Below, piece by piece: positions 17,789 to 27,173 of a stretch of DNA of 64,000 nt (its first letter is position 1; the number at the start of each line of letters is the position of its first letter). The stretch comes from Bacillota bacterium (GTDB lineage Bacteria; Bacillota; Clostridia; Peptostreptococcales; Anaerovoracaceae). The translations under genes were made by a program, and so were the position numbers. The stretch spans positions 1 to 64,000 of the forward strand of contig JAGAXF010000005.1 in the NCBI GenBank assembly GCA_017941085.1, in the 5' to 3' direction. The notes beneath the pieces were generated by a model, which ran no database searches, was not told where the DNA came from, and was given only the letters and a program-made list of their open reading frames with translations.

Positions 17789-18713
17789 GTTCAAATATTC
17801 TTTTTATTCTGTTATTTACACCGGATTTCTTAATGGGTGGCTCTGCCATCTCTCCCAACTGGGTGAGGCTGGCCTCCGGATTGGCCAATCTTAGCTCTGC
17901 GATTTCCTTTAGCTTGGGAGACAAACTTTCGTAAGTTCCTCTTTTTTTCAAGGAATTAATGACTTCTATCTGTTCCTGAGCCGCATCCAATGTTCTATCC
18001 ATGTTGGCGTTGTCGCAATTTGTAAGACGAACAGCCTCCTCCTTCATTTCCTTTTCAATCAAGGTATTATCCAGGTCCAAAACATAGGAATGGGCTCCCA
18101 TAATAGCCAAAGTGTCACGTATATATGATGAATTTTTCATGTATATAATATACTTGCCCCTGCGATGAGATATTTTGCAGCTAAGGTCCACAAAGCTATT
18201 TATCAGTTTCTGAAGATCCTTGGCCAGGGTCTCCGTACCGCAGGCTATTTCCAGATGATAGCTCTTCCTGGGGTCTGTCACCGTACCTGCCCCCAGAAAC
18301 ATTCCTCTAAGATAGGATTTCTTACAGCATTTGGATTTTATAAGTCCATCGAAAATGCCGTCGGTGAAGTAATTCTTCCCCTGTCTCACCAGAAGCAAGC
18401 CTGTTTCTCTAAGAATTTCTTCTCCCACATCCTGGTGTCCCACCGTAAGGAGATACCTTCTTTCTTTCCCAAAGAGCTCGATCTCTTCGATTTTTAAATC
18501 CGGATCCACCTCAAAATACTTTTTTATCAACCTTTTATAATGCCTGGCTATGGCCGGGTCACCAGTGGAGGCGGTAACGCCGAATTTGCCACCCCCTGCA
18601 AAATTTGCAGTACCTGCAACTCTTAAGAAGCCGGATATTTCTGCCAGCTGACAGCAGGATTTCTCAGGCTCCGTCCTGGCTAATTCATTTTTTACGTCTG
18701 AAGCAAAGCTCAT
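17775..18713 (-). CDS. whiA: Sporulation/division regulator WhiA
   Basis: A 312-residue WhiA: an N-terminal pair of LAGLIDADG-like domains (about 1-200, from MSFASDVKNELARTEPEKSCC) and a C-terminal helix-turn-helix (about 225-312) ending SGVNNRIKRIFELARN. It is a DNA-binding protein linked to chromosome segregation and cell division in Bacillota. It usually sits directly after rapZ and yvcK. Here rapZ is nearby, but kce and a terminator lie between and yvcK is absent. GAGGA precedes the ATG. Confidence 0.95.
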   Translation of the reverse strand: MSFASDVKNELARTEPEKSCCQLAEISGFLRVAGTANFAGGGKFGVTASTGDPAIARHYKRLIKKYFEVDPDLKIEEIELFGKERRYLLTVGHQDVGEEILRETGLLLVRQGKNYFTDGIFDGLIKSKCCKKSYLRGMFLGAGTVTDPRKSYHLEIACGTETLAKDLQKLINSFVDLSCKISHRRGKYIIYMKNSSYIRDTLAIMGAHSYVLDLDNTLIEKEMKEEAVRLTNCDNANMDRTLDAAQEQIEVINSLKKRGTYESLSPKLKEIAELRLANPEASLTQLGEMAEPPIKKSGVNNRIKRIFELARN

Positions 18714-18730
18714 TTTCTATCCTCAATTCA

Positions 18731-18761
18731 AAAGGGCGACCCAAATACAGAATCGCCCCTT
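18731..18761 (-). terminator. Terminator after kce
   Basis: On the minus strand GGGGCGA pairs with TCGCCC(T) across a 13-base loop, followed by TTTTG. It separates kce from whiA transcriptionally, so whiA probably has its own promoter or depends on read-through. Confidence 0.75.
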
Positions 18762-18788
18762 CCTAATTCACTATTAACCTAACTTGAC

Positions 18789-19619
18789 CTATTTACGAGG
18801 TGGCAAAGAAAGAATTTCTCTTGCTTCGTCCGGAGTAGCAATTTCTCTACCGAGAAGCTTTGCAAGCTCAACTACCTTTGCTACCATTTCTCCGTTACTC
18901 TTGGCTAATACGCCTTTCTCCATGTACAGGTTGTCCTCAAAGCCAACTCTTACATGTCCTCCCAAAGAAATAGTTGCTGCAGCTATATGCCATGCATTTT
19001 TGCCTAATCCGGTTGCGGTCCAAGTGGATCCCGGTGGAATGGATTCTGCCATATATACTAAGTCTCTAATTGTAGCGCTCATCTGCACTCCCAGAACAAA
19101 GTCCCAGTGAAGCGGATGAACCAAGAGACCCTTTTTGTCTGCCACCTTAAGTGCTAAGTCAATCATTCCCTTATCGAAGACTTCCAATTCCGGCTTAATG
19201 CCTCTTTCTTTTAAAATCTTGGCAAAGTTTTCGATGGTAGTATCTGTATTAATGAAGATTTCATCTCCACCAAAATTGCATGTTCCGCAATCCAGAGTTG
19301 CCATTTCAGGTGTGGGAACCACCTCTGTAGACTGGAGTCTCTCCAGGTCTGTCATTCCAACGGCACCACCGGTGGAGGGCTGAATAATTACATCCGGGCA
19401 TTCCTTTCTGATTGCGTCGATGCATTCCTGGAATCTTCCCTTGTCCTGTGTAGGAGTACCATCATCCCATCTGACGTGAAGGTGAATCAAAGCAGCTCCT
19501 GCGTCATAGGCGGACTTGGCTTCTCTTACAATTTCTTCTACAGTATATGGAACTGCAGGATTCTGTTCTTTGGTGACTTCAGCACCACAAATACAAGCAC
19601 TTATAATTAGCTTTTCCAT
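18789..19619 (-). CDS. kce: 3-keto-5-aminohexanoate cleavage enzyme (BKACE family)
   Basis: A 276-residue beta-keto acid cleavage enzyme. It would condense 3-keto-5-aminohexanoate with acetyl-CoA, giving acetoacetate and 3-aminobutyryl-CoA in clostridial lysine fermentation. Family marks are visible: GAALIHLHVRW (metal-binding His-x-His), IIQPSTGGAVGM, TLDCGTCNFGGDEIFINT, and VRVGFEDNLY near the C terminus. The ATG at 19619 with AAAGGAG is preferred to an upstream start. BKACE enzymes vary in substrate and no other lysine-fermentation gene is in view, so the exact beta-keto acid is uncertain. Confidence 0.85.
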   Translation of the reverse strand: MEKLIISACICGAEVTKEQNPAVPYTVEEIVREAKSAYDAGAALIHLHVRWDDGTPTQDKGRFQECIDAIRKECPDVIIQPSTGGAVGMTDLERLQSTEVVPTPEMATLDCGTCNFGGDEIFINTDTTIENFAKILKERGIKPELEVFDKGMIDLALKVADKKGLLVHPLHWDFVLGVQMSATIRDLVYMAESIPPGSTWTATGLGKNAWHIAAATISLGGHVRVGFEDNLYMEKGVLAKSNGEMVAKVVELAKLLGREIATPDEAREILSLPPRK

Positions 19620-19682
19620 AAGACTCTCCTTTTGCATACAAATATTGATTACTGTTTAAATAAGTCCATTTAAATTTTACCA

Positions 19683-20579
19683 CTAAAGGTCCCTATGTTC
19701 AAGGGTGATACGGTAGCCTCTCTCCTTTAATTCTGCAGAAAGTCGGTCTGCCATAGCCACAGATCTGTGTTGGCCTCCGGTACATCCCATGGCTATATTC
19801 AGATGCTGTTTTCCTTCTAAAATATAGCTGGGAATTAGATCCTCCAAAAGCCTCAGAAGGTCTCCAATAAACTTCTCTGCCACAGGCTGCTTGAATACAT
19901 AGTTATATACCTTTTTATTGTTTCCCGTCAGCTTCTTTAGAGACGCCACATAGTATGGATTGGGTATGAATCTCATATCAAAGACTAAATCCGCCTCCGA
20001 AGGTATACCTCTCTTATATCCAAAGGATTTGACATTTACCGAAAAACTGCTGGAACCCCCTTCCCCAAAGAGCCTTCCTATTTCCACCTGTAATTCACTG
20101 ACCTTCATATTTGTTGTATCAATTATATAGTCAGATACAGATCTTAAATCCTTAAGCCTCTCCTTCTCCAAAAGGATTACCTCTCTGGTGGTGGATCCTT
20201 CTGCCAAAGGATGGTTTCTTCTGGTTTCGTTATATCTCTTTACCAGGGTTCTGTCCGAGGCTTCTATAAAGAGAACCTTACAATCGATATCCTCTCTATT
20301 TTTAAGCTCGTTTATACAGTCCTTGGTATCGTCAAAGAATTCTCCACCTCTTACATCTATAACAAAGGCGGCTCTCTCCATTTTTTTCTTGGATCCCATG
20401 GCCAACCCGATAAAGTCCATAATTAGCGAGGGCGGCATATTGTCCACACAGTAATACCCCTGGTCTTCGAACCAGTCAATGGCATTGGTTTTGCCGGAGC
20501 CGGAAAGTCCGGTTAAAATAACCACCTTCATTTTTGATTTGTCCTCACTCTTGCTTTGCAAGCTAGCTGAATTGGCCAT
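19683..20579 (-). CDS. rapZ: RNase adapter / nucleotide-binding protein RapZ
   Basis: A 298-residue RapZ/YvcJ protein. The P-loop GLSGSGKTNA is at about 24-33, followed by the Walker B-like AAFVIDVRGG. The C-terminal domain contains VFDMRFIPNPYY and IAMGCTGGQHRSVAMAD, the binding pocket that senses metabolites in the E. coli protein. In Bacillota the partner and output are less clear. An extra 16-residue N-terminal segment precedes MKVVILTG; the start at 20579 has AGAGG, but the internal Met-17 is an alternative. It is followed by kce where yvcK is usual. Confidence 0.94.
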   Translation of the reverse strand: MANSASLQSKSEDKSKMKVVILTGLSGSGKTNAIDWFEDQGYYCVDNMPPSLIMDFIGLAMGSKKKMERAAFVIDVRGGEFFDDTKDCINELKNREDIDCKVLFIEASDRTLVKRYNETRRNHPLAEGSTTREVILLEKERLKDLRSVSDYIIDTTNMKVSELQVEIGRLFGEGGSSSFSVNVKSFGYKRGIPSEADLVFDMRFIPNPYYVASLKKLTGNNKKVYNYVFKQPVAEKFIGDLLRLLEDLIPSYILEGKQHLNIAMGCTGGQHRSVAMADRLSAELKERGYRITLEHRDL

Positions 20580-20606
20580 GACTACCTCTCATATAATCTA
20601 ACAACT

Positions 20607-21458
20607 CTATTTAATAATCCTCACCTCTGGTTCCAGCATAACGCCGGAATTCTCCAGCACTTTATTCTGAACCATCTTCATTAGACCGAGAATATCCTCA
20701 GGGGTGGCATTTCCCTTGTTAATAATGAATCCGCAGTGCTTTTCACTTACCTGGGCTCCACCAACAGTAAGCCCCGCCAGACCTGCATCCTCTATTAGCT
20801 TTCCTGCAAAATTGCCCTTAGGCCTTTTAAAGAAGCTTCCTGCACTGGGATATTCCAAGGGCTGCTTGGAGCTTCTTCTTTCCGCAAAGTCCTTCATGGT
20901 GGCATTAATTATATTTATATCTCCCCTATCAAGGGTAAAAATTGCTTCAAGAACTATGTCCCCTGTTTCCATTATTTTGCTGTGTCTATATGAGAGCTCT
21001 AAATCCTCACATTTAACGGTCTTAACCTCTCCTTCTTTGGTTAGAAGCTTCACTTCTTTAAGCACATTCTTTATTTCCCCCTCATAGGCGCCGGCATTCA
21101 TAAATACGGCTCCTCCTACACTGCCGGGAATGCCGGCAGCAAATTCCAGTCCCGTAAATCCTTTGGATGCTGCAGTCTTTGATACCTTGGAAATAAGAGT
21201 GGCGCCGCCGGCCTTAACCAGGCCGGATGAATCCACCTCCACATAGTCGAATCCATCTCCCAGTTTTATAACCAAGCCATCATATTCCTCTGCAGCAAAA
21301 AGAGTATTGGACCCGTTTCCCAATACAAGGAAGTCTTCCTGCTCCCCTACTGCATCTATTAATTCTTCTTCTGTATCCACCAAAATAAGGCGGCTTACTC
21401 TGCCGCCGGTTTTGAAACTGGTATAAGAAGACATATCCACGTTATTCAGTAACTTCAT
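20607..21458 (-). CDS. murB: UDP-N-acetylenolpyruvoylglucosamine reductase MurB
   Basis: A 283-residue FAD enzyme that reduces UDP-GlcNAc-enolpyruvate to UDP-MurNAc in peptidoglycan synthesis. FAD-binding residues are in FLVLGNGSNTLF and FAAGIPGSVGGAVFMNAGAYEGE. SYRHSKI and SAGSFFKRP (catalytic serine) are present. The C-terminal Glu lies in MLEPEVRIIK. The length fits type II MurB. It overlaps the end of the AI-2E-family gene by 17 bases and shares the rapZ direction, a common clostridial arrangement. Confidence 0.95.
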   Translation of the reverse strand: MKLLNNVDMSSYTSFKTGGRVSRLILVDTEEELIDAVGEQEDFLVLGNGSNTLFAAEEYDGLVIKLGDGFDYVEVDSSGLVKAGGATLISKVSKTAASKGFTGLEFAAGIPGSVGGAVFMNAGAYEGEIKNVLKEVKLLTKEGEVKTVKCEDLELSYRHSKIMETGDIVLEAIFTLDRGDINIINATMKDFAERRSSKQPLEYPSAGSFFKRPKGNFAGKLIEDAGLAGLTVGGAQVSEKHCGFIINKGNATPEDILGLMKMVQNKVLENSGVMLEPEVRIIK

Positions 21459-22695
21459 TCTCTTCTAACTCCCTTTTGTCTATGGCATACCTATCGTAGT
21501 CAATATAATCCTCCGTGGCTTCCGGAATGGCTTTTTTATGAAGCTTTTTCTCTACCAGTTTTCCCAGGTAATAGTAAATAACCGCAAATACGGGAACTCC
21601 CAATACCATGCCGATGAAACCGAAGAGTCCGCCGCCAATAATAATGGCGAACATTACCCAGAAGCTGCCCAATCCAATAGAATTTCCTATGATCTTCGGT
21701 CCAATAATATTTCCATCCAGCTGCTGAAGCACAACTATGAGAATCAGGAACCAAAGAGCCTGAATAGGTTCTGTCAGGAAAATGATTCCAATGGACGGAA
21801 TAGCTCCAATGAAGGGACCAAAGAAGGGGATGATATTGGTTACCCCTACAATGGTACTAACGAGAAGTGGATATGGCATTTTAAATATGTTCATAGCCAC
21901 GAAACATATAAGCCCTACAATTATGGAATCTATTACTTTGCCGGAGATAAAGTCGCCAAAGGTTTTATTGGTAAATTGTACGAATTCAAATACCTCTTCA
22001 GCTTTGGATTTTCCAGCAATGGCTAAAACCATTTTTCTGCCCTGAGCTCTGAAGACGTCCTTCCCATTAAGAAAATATACACAGGCGATAACCCCGATGG
22101 CAATGTTGAAAAATGTTTTGATTGTAAGGATTACACTGGAGGATACCCTTTGCATAAAGGATCCCACCCCCGGAAGGAAGGTGTTTTGAACCCAGGCTAG
22201 CAGATTGTCCTGCAATTCATAGATGCCCTCCCGAATGGTGTTGGCCAGCCTGGTATCTTCCATACCTGCCACCAGACTATTTATCCAGTTGCTGACGTCA
22301 TCAAGATTTGAAGGTAGGTTTTGAGATATTCCTCGCACACTATCCACAATTTGCGGAATAAGGAGAGCCATAAGACCAAAGACCGCTCCCAGCAAAATAA
22401 TCAGGGATACAATGGTAGCCAATATCCTTGACACCATTAATGCCCTCTTGTTGTTCTTGGTTGCATCCTTTAATTTAGGATATGTTTTCCTTACTATGAA
22501 ATTGTAGATTGGACTAAGTAGATAGGCCATAATAAACCCATATATGAATGGGGACATTATAGCCATCAAAGTAGACAGTCCCTCTCTAAAGCCCGTGAAG
22601 TTGGCTACAATTCGATAGAACACCACCAAGAAGGCTCCTGCCCCTGCTATGGTAAGGCCCCATCGCACATAATTGTTGGTCCAAAATCTTCTCAT
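21442..22695 (-). CDS. AI-2E family transporter (PF01594-type permease)
   Basis: A 417-residue polytopic membrane protein with about seven hydrophobic segments. The diagnostic C-terminal region reads LLVSTIVGVTNIIPFFGPFIGAIP and later QQLDGNIIGPKIIGNSIGL. Members include TqsA and sodium/proton antiporters, so the name does not fix the substrate. Two loops of unusual length appear around residues 110-190. AAGGG lies before the ATG at 22695. It is probably co-transcribed with murB through the overlap. Confidence 0.88.
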   Translation of the reverse strand: MRRFWTNNYVRWGLTIAGAGAFLVVFYRIVANFTGFREGLSTLMAIMSPFIYGFIMAYLLSPIYNFIVRKTYPKLKDATKNNKRALMVSRILATIVSLIILLGAVFGLMALLIPQIVDSVRGISQNLPSNLDDVSNWINSLVAGMEDTRLANTIREGIYELQDNLLAWVQNTFLPGVGSFMQRVSSSVILTIKTFFNIAIGVIACVYFLNGKDVFRAQGRKMVLAIAGKSKAEEVFEFVQFTNKTFGDFISGKVIDSIIVGLICFVAMNIFKMPYPLLVSTIVGVTNIIPFFGPFIGAIPSIGIIFLTEPIQALWFLILIVVLQQLDGNIIGPKIIGNSIGLGSFWVMFAIIIGGGLFGFIGMVLGVPVFAVIYYYLGKLVEKKLHKKAIPEATEDYIDYDRYAIDKRELEENEVTE

Positions 22696-22773
22696 TTTCT
22701 TTGCCCTTTACAATAAACTACTCTAGTTTTAACCCTTTTGTGTTTATGGAGTTATGCTCCTTAATGAATTTAA

Positions 22774-24438
22774 TTATTTTCTTCCAATCAGGTTCTTGAA
22801 GAATCCTCTGGCTAAGGTTGACCCCAGGTTTCCGCCTACCTTCTTGCCCAGGCTTCCACCTATAGTGTTCCCAACCAGCTTGCCGAATTCTCTTCCCAAG
22901 GTGCTTCCTACAGAACCAACGGCATTTTGAGCCTGGCGCTCCCTGGCTCTTTGCTCCTTCTCAATAGCCTTAAGGGCTTCCTTCTCTGCCTTTTCCTGAG
23001 CCTTAAGGGCCTCCTTGGCTGCCTTTTCCTGAGCCTTAAGAGCCTCCTTCTCTGCAGCAGCCTCTTCCTTGGCCTTCTGCTTGGCAAACTCTTCCTTTTC
23101 TCTTTCAAAGGCTTCTCTCTCTGCAGCCAATTTGGCTTCTTCCGCCGCCACCTGTGCCTGACCATGAAGAACTTCATAGGCGGATTCGTTGTCCATATAG
23201 GTATCATATTTGTTCATTCCATCGGAGCTCATCATGGATTCTCTAATGGCAGGATCCGCCGGTCCCATCAAGCTCTGAGGACATACAATTTTAGTTCTTT
23301 GAGTAATAGCAGGGATACCCTTTTCATCCAGGAAGGAAACCAGGGCCTCACCGGTTCCCAGTTCCATAATGACATCCTCGGTTTTGAATGCCGGGTTTTC
23401 TCTAAAGGACTGAGCTGCAGCCCTTACTGCCTTTTGCTCCGCCGGGGTATAGGCCCTCAAGGCATGCTGCACCTTGTTGCTAAGCTGAGCCAATACACTG
23501 TCAGGAATATCTGCGGGATTCTGTGTTACAAAGAATACCCCAACTCCCTTTGATCTGATTAGCTTAACCATCTGCTCGATTTTCTGAATAAATACAGAAG
23601 GCATATCCGTAAATAGGAAATGAGCTTCATCAAAGAAGAAGACCATCTTTGGTTTTTCCATGTCCCCTTCCTCCGGCAGCTTCTCAAAGAGTTCCGCCAT
23701 CATCCAAAGCAGGAATATGGCATAAATCTTGGGGCTATTTACCAGCTTTACGGAATCCAGCACGTTAATCATGCCATTTCCATTAATATCTGTTCTAATC
23801 CAGTCCATAATATCCAGGTCCGGCTCCCCAAAGAAAAGATTGCCGCCCTGGTTCTCAATGGGCAAAATAGCTCTTACAATTCCTCCTAGGGAAGCCTGAG
23901 CGATATTGCCGTACTGAAGAGTATATTCATCCTTATGGTCTCCCACATAATTAACCATAGCCCTTAGATCCTTAAGGTCTATCAGAAGAAGTCCATTATC
24001 ATCCGCAATCCTAAAGATAATATTAAGGACTCCCTCCTGTACATCCGTCAGACCCAGAATTCTAGCCAAGAGTTCCGGACCCATATCGGATACAGTTGCT
24101 CTTATGGGATGTCCATTTTCTCCATAAATATCCCAAAAGGTGGTGGTATAGCCCTTATATTTAAAATAGTCTCTTAATCCAAATTTATCTATTCTGGCTT
24201 CCATGTCCTCTGTCTGCTCACCGGGAGTACAAATACCGGATACATCTCCCTTTACATCACAGAGAAATACAGGAACTCCGGCATCAGCAAAGGATTCAGC
24301 CAGCACCTTCATGGTAATGGTCTTACCTGTTCCAGTGGCACCGGCTATAAGCCCATGTCTGTTGCTCATGGAAAGATTAAGGTTAACCCTGTTTCCTTCT
24401 TGATCCAATCCTACATAAATATTGTTATCTAATAACAT
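22774..24438 (-). CDS. HerA/DUF853-type DNA-translocating ATPase
   Basis: A 554-residue P-loop ATPase of the YjgR/DUF853 group within the HerA-FtsK superfamily. Walker A is GATGTGKTITM (about 33-43), Walker B is VFFFDEAHFLF, and VFFVTQNPADIP is the sensor motif. Residues 420-500 are a highly charged Ala/Glu/Lys coiled coil built from 11-residue repeats. The last 50 residues are Gly-rich (VGGNLGSTLARGFF). Its biological role is poorly known; DNA translocation is inferred from the family. GGAGG precedes the ATG. Confidence 0.88.
   Translation of the reverse strand: MLLDNNIYVGLDQEGNRVNLNLSMSNRHGLIAGATGTGKTITMKVLAESFADAGVPVFLCDVKGDVSGICTPGEQTEDMEARIDKFGLRDYFKYKGYTTTFWDIYGENGHPIRATVSDMGPELLARILGLTDVQEGVLNIIFRIADDNGLLLIDLKDLRAMVNYVGDHKDEYTLQYGNIAQASLGGIVRAILPIENQGGNLFFGEPDLDIMDWIRTDINGNGMINVLDSVKLVNSPKIYAIFLLWMMAELFEKLPEEGDMEKPKMVFFFDEAHFLFTDMPSVFIQKIEQMVKLIRSKGVGVFFVTQNPADIPDSVLAQLSNKVQHALRAYTPAEQKAVRAAAQSFRENPAFKTEDVIMELGTGEALVSFLDEKGIPAITQRTKIVCPQSLMGPADPAIRESMMSSDGMNKYDTYMDNESAYEVLHGQAQVAAEEAKLAAEREAFEREKEEFAKQKAKEEAAAEKEALKAQEKAAKEALKAQEKAEKEALKAIEKEQRARERQAQNAVGSVGSTLGREFGKLVGNTIGGSLGKKVGGNLGSTLARGFFKNLIGRK
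22967..23065 (-). repeat. Three 33-bp tandem repeats inside the HerA-like gene
   Basis: Units begin at 22967, 23000 and 23033 with GCCTTAAG on the + strand and have a period of exactly 33 bases. They encode repeats of the type KAQEKAxKEAL in the coiled-coil tail. Copy number could vary without disturbing the frame. Confidence 0.8.
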
Positions 24439-24571
24439 TTTATACCTCCATGCATCACCGCATTAATGTCAGTCTTACTCAAGTATATTCTACATTAATA
24501 TATGCATTAAGTCCAATACTAAAATGGCCTCAAGCCTTTGATGGCAGTGGAAGTCATGGCCATTGGCTTTG

Positions 24572-24599
24572 TTGACTAATTCCGTTATGAGGATATAAT
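24572..24599 (+). promoter_or_regulatory. Predicted promoter of the M20 peptidase gene
   Basis: TTGACT (24572-24577) and TATAAT (24594-24599), spacing 16, lie 33 bases before the start codon. The rest of 24439-24571 shows no gene. Confidence 0.65.
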
Positions 24600-24632
24600 T
24601 CTTCTGTAGGTATATTTATTATTTGGAGGTAG

Positions 24633-26324
24633 ATGATGAATCATTCCATAGATTTTGATTTAATTGGCCGAGATATAAAAAAGACCTTATATGACTATGT
24701 ATCTATCGGTAGTTATACAGATACAATACATGAAAAGGAAATTGAACCATTCTTTGTGGATTTGATGTCCTCCTTTCCATATTTTAAAGAGCATCCGGAG
24801 CATTTTGGTCTCTACAGCATTCCCGGAGATCACCTGGGACGCTCCGTCTGCTGGGCCCTGGTAAAGGGTTCCGGAACAGAAACCATCTGCATGGTTCATC
24901 ATTACGACGTGGTTGGAATTGAAGACTTTAAAACCCTTAAGGACTTTGCATTAAAGCCGGATCAGCTTCACGAGATGCTTCACAAAAACATGGATATGCT
25001 ATCTCCGGAAGCAAAGGCTGATTTGGAGTCCGGACAGTTCCTTTTCTGCAAGGGTGGTTGCGACATGAAGGCCGGAGGTTCAATCCAATACACCCTCCTA
25101 AGGGAATACGGAAACCTGGCCCTTAAGGGAGAATTTAAAGGTAATGTTCTAGTTATCGGAGTTCCGGATGAAGAGAATCTTTCCTCCGGAATGAGAGGAG
25201 CAGCTATTCTCCTGGCGGACATGAAGGGCAGCTTTAACCTGGATTACAAGCTTATGATTAATTCCGAGCCTCATCAAAGAAGGGAGCCCGAAAAGGGTGT
25301 GTTCTCCTTAGGCACCGTGGGAAAGCTAATGCCCTTTGTTTATGTCAGAGGAAGCATGTCCCATGTGGGGAAAGTTTTTGAGGGCCTTAATCCCATCATC
25401 ATCCTTTCTGAAATTGAAAGACGCACTGAATTAAATATGGACTTTTCCGATGTGGTGGATACAGACGAAACCTCTTCAGAGTCTTCACCTCCACCTACTT
25501 GGATTTATATGAAGGACAGCAAAGAAGTATACGATGTGTCCATGCCTGTAAATGCCTATGGCTGCATCAGTATTCTTACCTTGACTTCCAGCCCCTCTGA
25601 AGTTCTGGCCAAATTAAAGATGATTTGTCACGACTCCTTTGCCCGGGTAATAGAAGAGGCAAACCAAGCCTATGCCACATTCTTAAAGAATTCAAAAAGG
25701 CAGGTAAAGGACCTTCCCTGGCAGGTAAAGGTCTCCAGTTTTCAGGAATTGCTAATGGAGGCAAAAAGAGACCACGGTCAGGAATTTGAAGCCCTGTACG
25801 AAAAGAAAATCCAGGAGCTTTTGGAGGATTTTAACTCAGCCAAAAGATCCATAATAAATTGTAATTACGAACTGGTGAATTTTGTCTACGATTATGTAGA
25901 TGACATCTCCCCCAGAGTGGTTTACGGATTGGTGCCACCCTATTATCCCTGCGTATCCAATCTGGAATATGAGAAAGCAGACGAAAAGATAAACAATCTC
26001 TTCCCTATGCTTTTGGAATATACAAAGAATAATTTTAACCAGGAGTATATTAAAGAATATTTCTTCTCGGGAATTTGTGACTTAAGCTATATAGACATGA
26101 AAAATCCGGAGGAAATAAAAAATGCTTTAACGGAGAGTATGCCTCTCTTCGGAGACTTCTACGATATACCTTTGGAATCCATCGGTAAAATCTCCATGCC
26201 GGGAATTAACATCGGTCCCTGGGGAAAGGATTTCCACAAGCTTTCTGAACGTGTTTTAATAGAAGATACTTATGACCGCACTCCCAGAATTCTGGATGCG
26301 GCGGTTAAATACATGTTGAGATAA
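24633..26324 (+). CDS. M20-family metallopeptidase, RocB-like
   Basis: A 563-residue zinc-dependent M20 hydrolase, longer than the 400-residue standard, as in RocB-like proteins. Metal-site motifs are in order: MVHHYDVVG (His and Asp), CKGGCDMKAGGSI (bridging Asp), VPDEENLSSGMRG (catalytic Glu pair), and a distal His in the C-terminal part. Bacillus RocB has a role in arginine utilisation, but its substrate is unknown. The ATG at 24633 has GGAGG; ATG at 24636 is equally possible. It stands alone with its own promoter. Likely a cytoplasmic peptidase or amidohydrolase. Confidence 0.8.
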   Translation: MMNHSIDFDLIGRDIKKTLYDYVSIGSYTDTIHEKEIEPFFVDLMSSFPYFKEHPEHFGLYSIPGDHLGRSVCWALVKGSGTETICMVHHYDVVGIEDFKTLKDFALKPDQLHEMLHKNMDMLSPEAKADLESGQFLFCKGGCDMKAGGSIQYTLLREYGNLALKGEFKGNVLVIGVPDEENLSSGMRGAAILLADMKGSFNLDYKLMINSEPHQRREPEKGVFSLGTVGKLMPFVYVRGSMSHVGKVFEGLNPIIILSEIERRTELNMDFSDVVDTDETSSESSPPPTWIYMKDSKEVYDVSMPVNAYGCISILTLTSSPSEVLAKLKMICHDSFARVIEEANQAYATFLKNSKRQVKDLPWQVKVSSFQELLMEAKRDHGQEFEALYEKKIQELLEDFNSAKRSIINCNYELVNFVYDYVDDISPRVVYGLVPPYYPCVSNLEYEKADEKINNLFPMLLEYTKNNFNQEYIKEYFFSGICDLSYIDMKNPEEIKNALTESMPLFGDFYDIPLESIGKISMPGINIGPWGKDFHKLSERVLIEDTYDRTPRILDAAVKYMLR

Positions 26325-26345
26325 ATAATGTAAGGCTGGCGGCGT

Positions 26346-27173
26346 CTACATTTCATAGGTCTTGCCTGCACTGGCCAGAACGCATGCCTTTCCAAATCTT
26401 TCCCTCATCATACAAATAGCATTCATGCCGGTGCAATGCATCGGCATTACTATTTTAGGTTCCTCTAAAGCAATTCTGTCTATAACCTTTTTTCTCATTT
26501 CATCTGTAGCCCCAAAGAGATGCATTCCCGCAACTACATGGGTAATCTTATTGCCGGGGAATAAATCTTTTGCATATTCCATAGCCGCAACTATGCCCTT
26601 GTGACTGCAACCGGAAAAGAGAAATATATTCTCCCCTTCCCTTACCGCCAGGAATTGCTCATGGTCCATGGTATCCGGTTCCAAACCACCGGAAATACTT
26701 CTAAAATAAAACTCCTCCACCGGTTTAAAATCCGGTGCATCGGGAATAGGACCGGATATAACTATATCTTCATTTAGCCATAGGGGGCCATGGGTAAGCT
26801 GTGCTCGTTTCAGAACAGTTTCCTTATCCTGCTGATTCCAAAGAATTCCGCAGTTGTAGTCGTCTATTTCACCATCTGTAGTCCCAAAGAATTCTCTTGT
26901 GGCGTTTTCATGAATATAGAACTTGGCCTTGCTGTTTATTTCGCAAAACCTGGGAGCTCCGTTGGTATGATCAAAGTGACCGTGGCTGATAATGCAAGCA
27001 TCCACATCCCTTAAGTCCACACCAAGAACCCTGGCATTGTCCTCAAAAAGATTGGAAGCTCCCGTATCGAACAGGAGCTTCATATCATGAGTTTCTATAT
27101 ACATCGAAAGTCCAAATTCTGCCCGGCAGTTACCCATTTCAGTTTTATTCTCAGACAGAAAAACTATTTTCAT
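26346..27173 (-). CDS. Metallo-beta-lactamase-fold hydrolase
   Basis: A 275-residue MBL-fold protein with the zinc signature SHGHFDHTNG (about 64-73), then HxH-like and GCSHKGI at about 193-199 and a late His in MPMHCTG. The arrangement resembles the archaeal/clostridial family annotated as RFA-P synthase-like MBL proteins. The real substrate is unknown. It overlaps the upstream degenerate GGDEF gene by 4 bases (ATGA), so the two are translationally coupled and likely work together. Confidence 0.82.
   Translation of the reverse strand: MKIVFLSENKTEMGNCRAEFGLSMYIETHDMKLLFDTGASNLFEDNARVLGVDLRDVDACIISHGHFDHTNGAPRFCEINSKAKFYIHENATREFFGTTDGEIDDYNCGILWNQQDKETVLKRAQLTHGPLWLNEDIVISGPIPDAPDFKPVEEFYFRSISGGLEPDTMDHEQFLAVREGENIFLFSGCSHKGIVAAMEYAKDLFPGNKITHVVAGMHLFGATDEMRKKVIDRIALEEPKIVMPMHCTGMNAICMMRERFGKACVLASAGKTYEM

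Noticed and set aside
22960..23070. CRISPR-like repeat
   Set aside because: The units are contiguous with no spacers and encode a coiled coil in frame.
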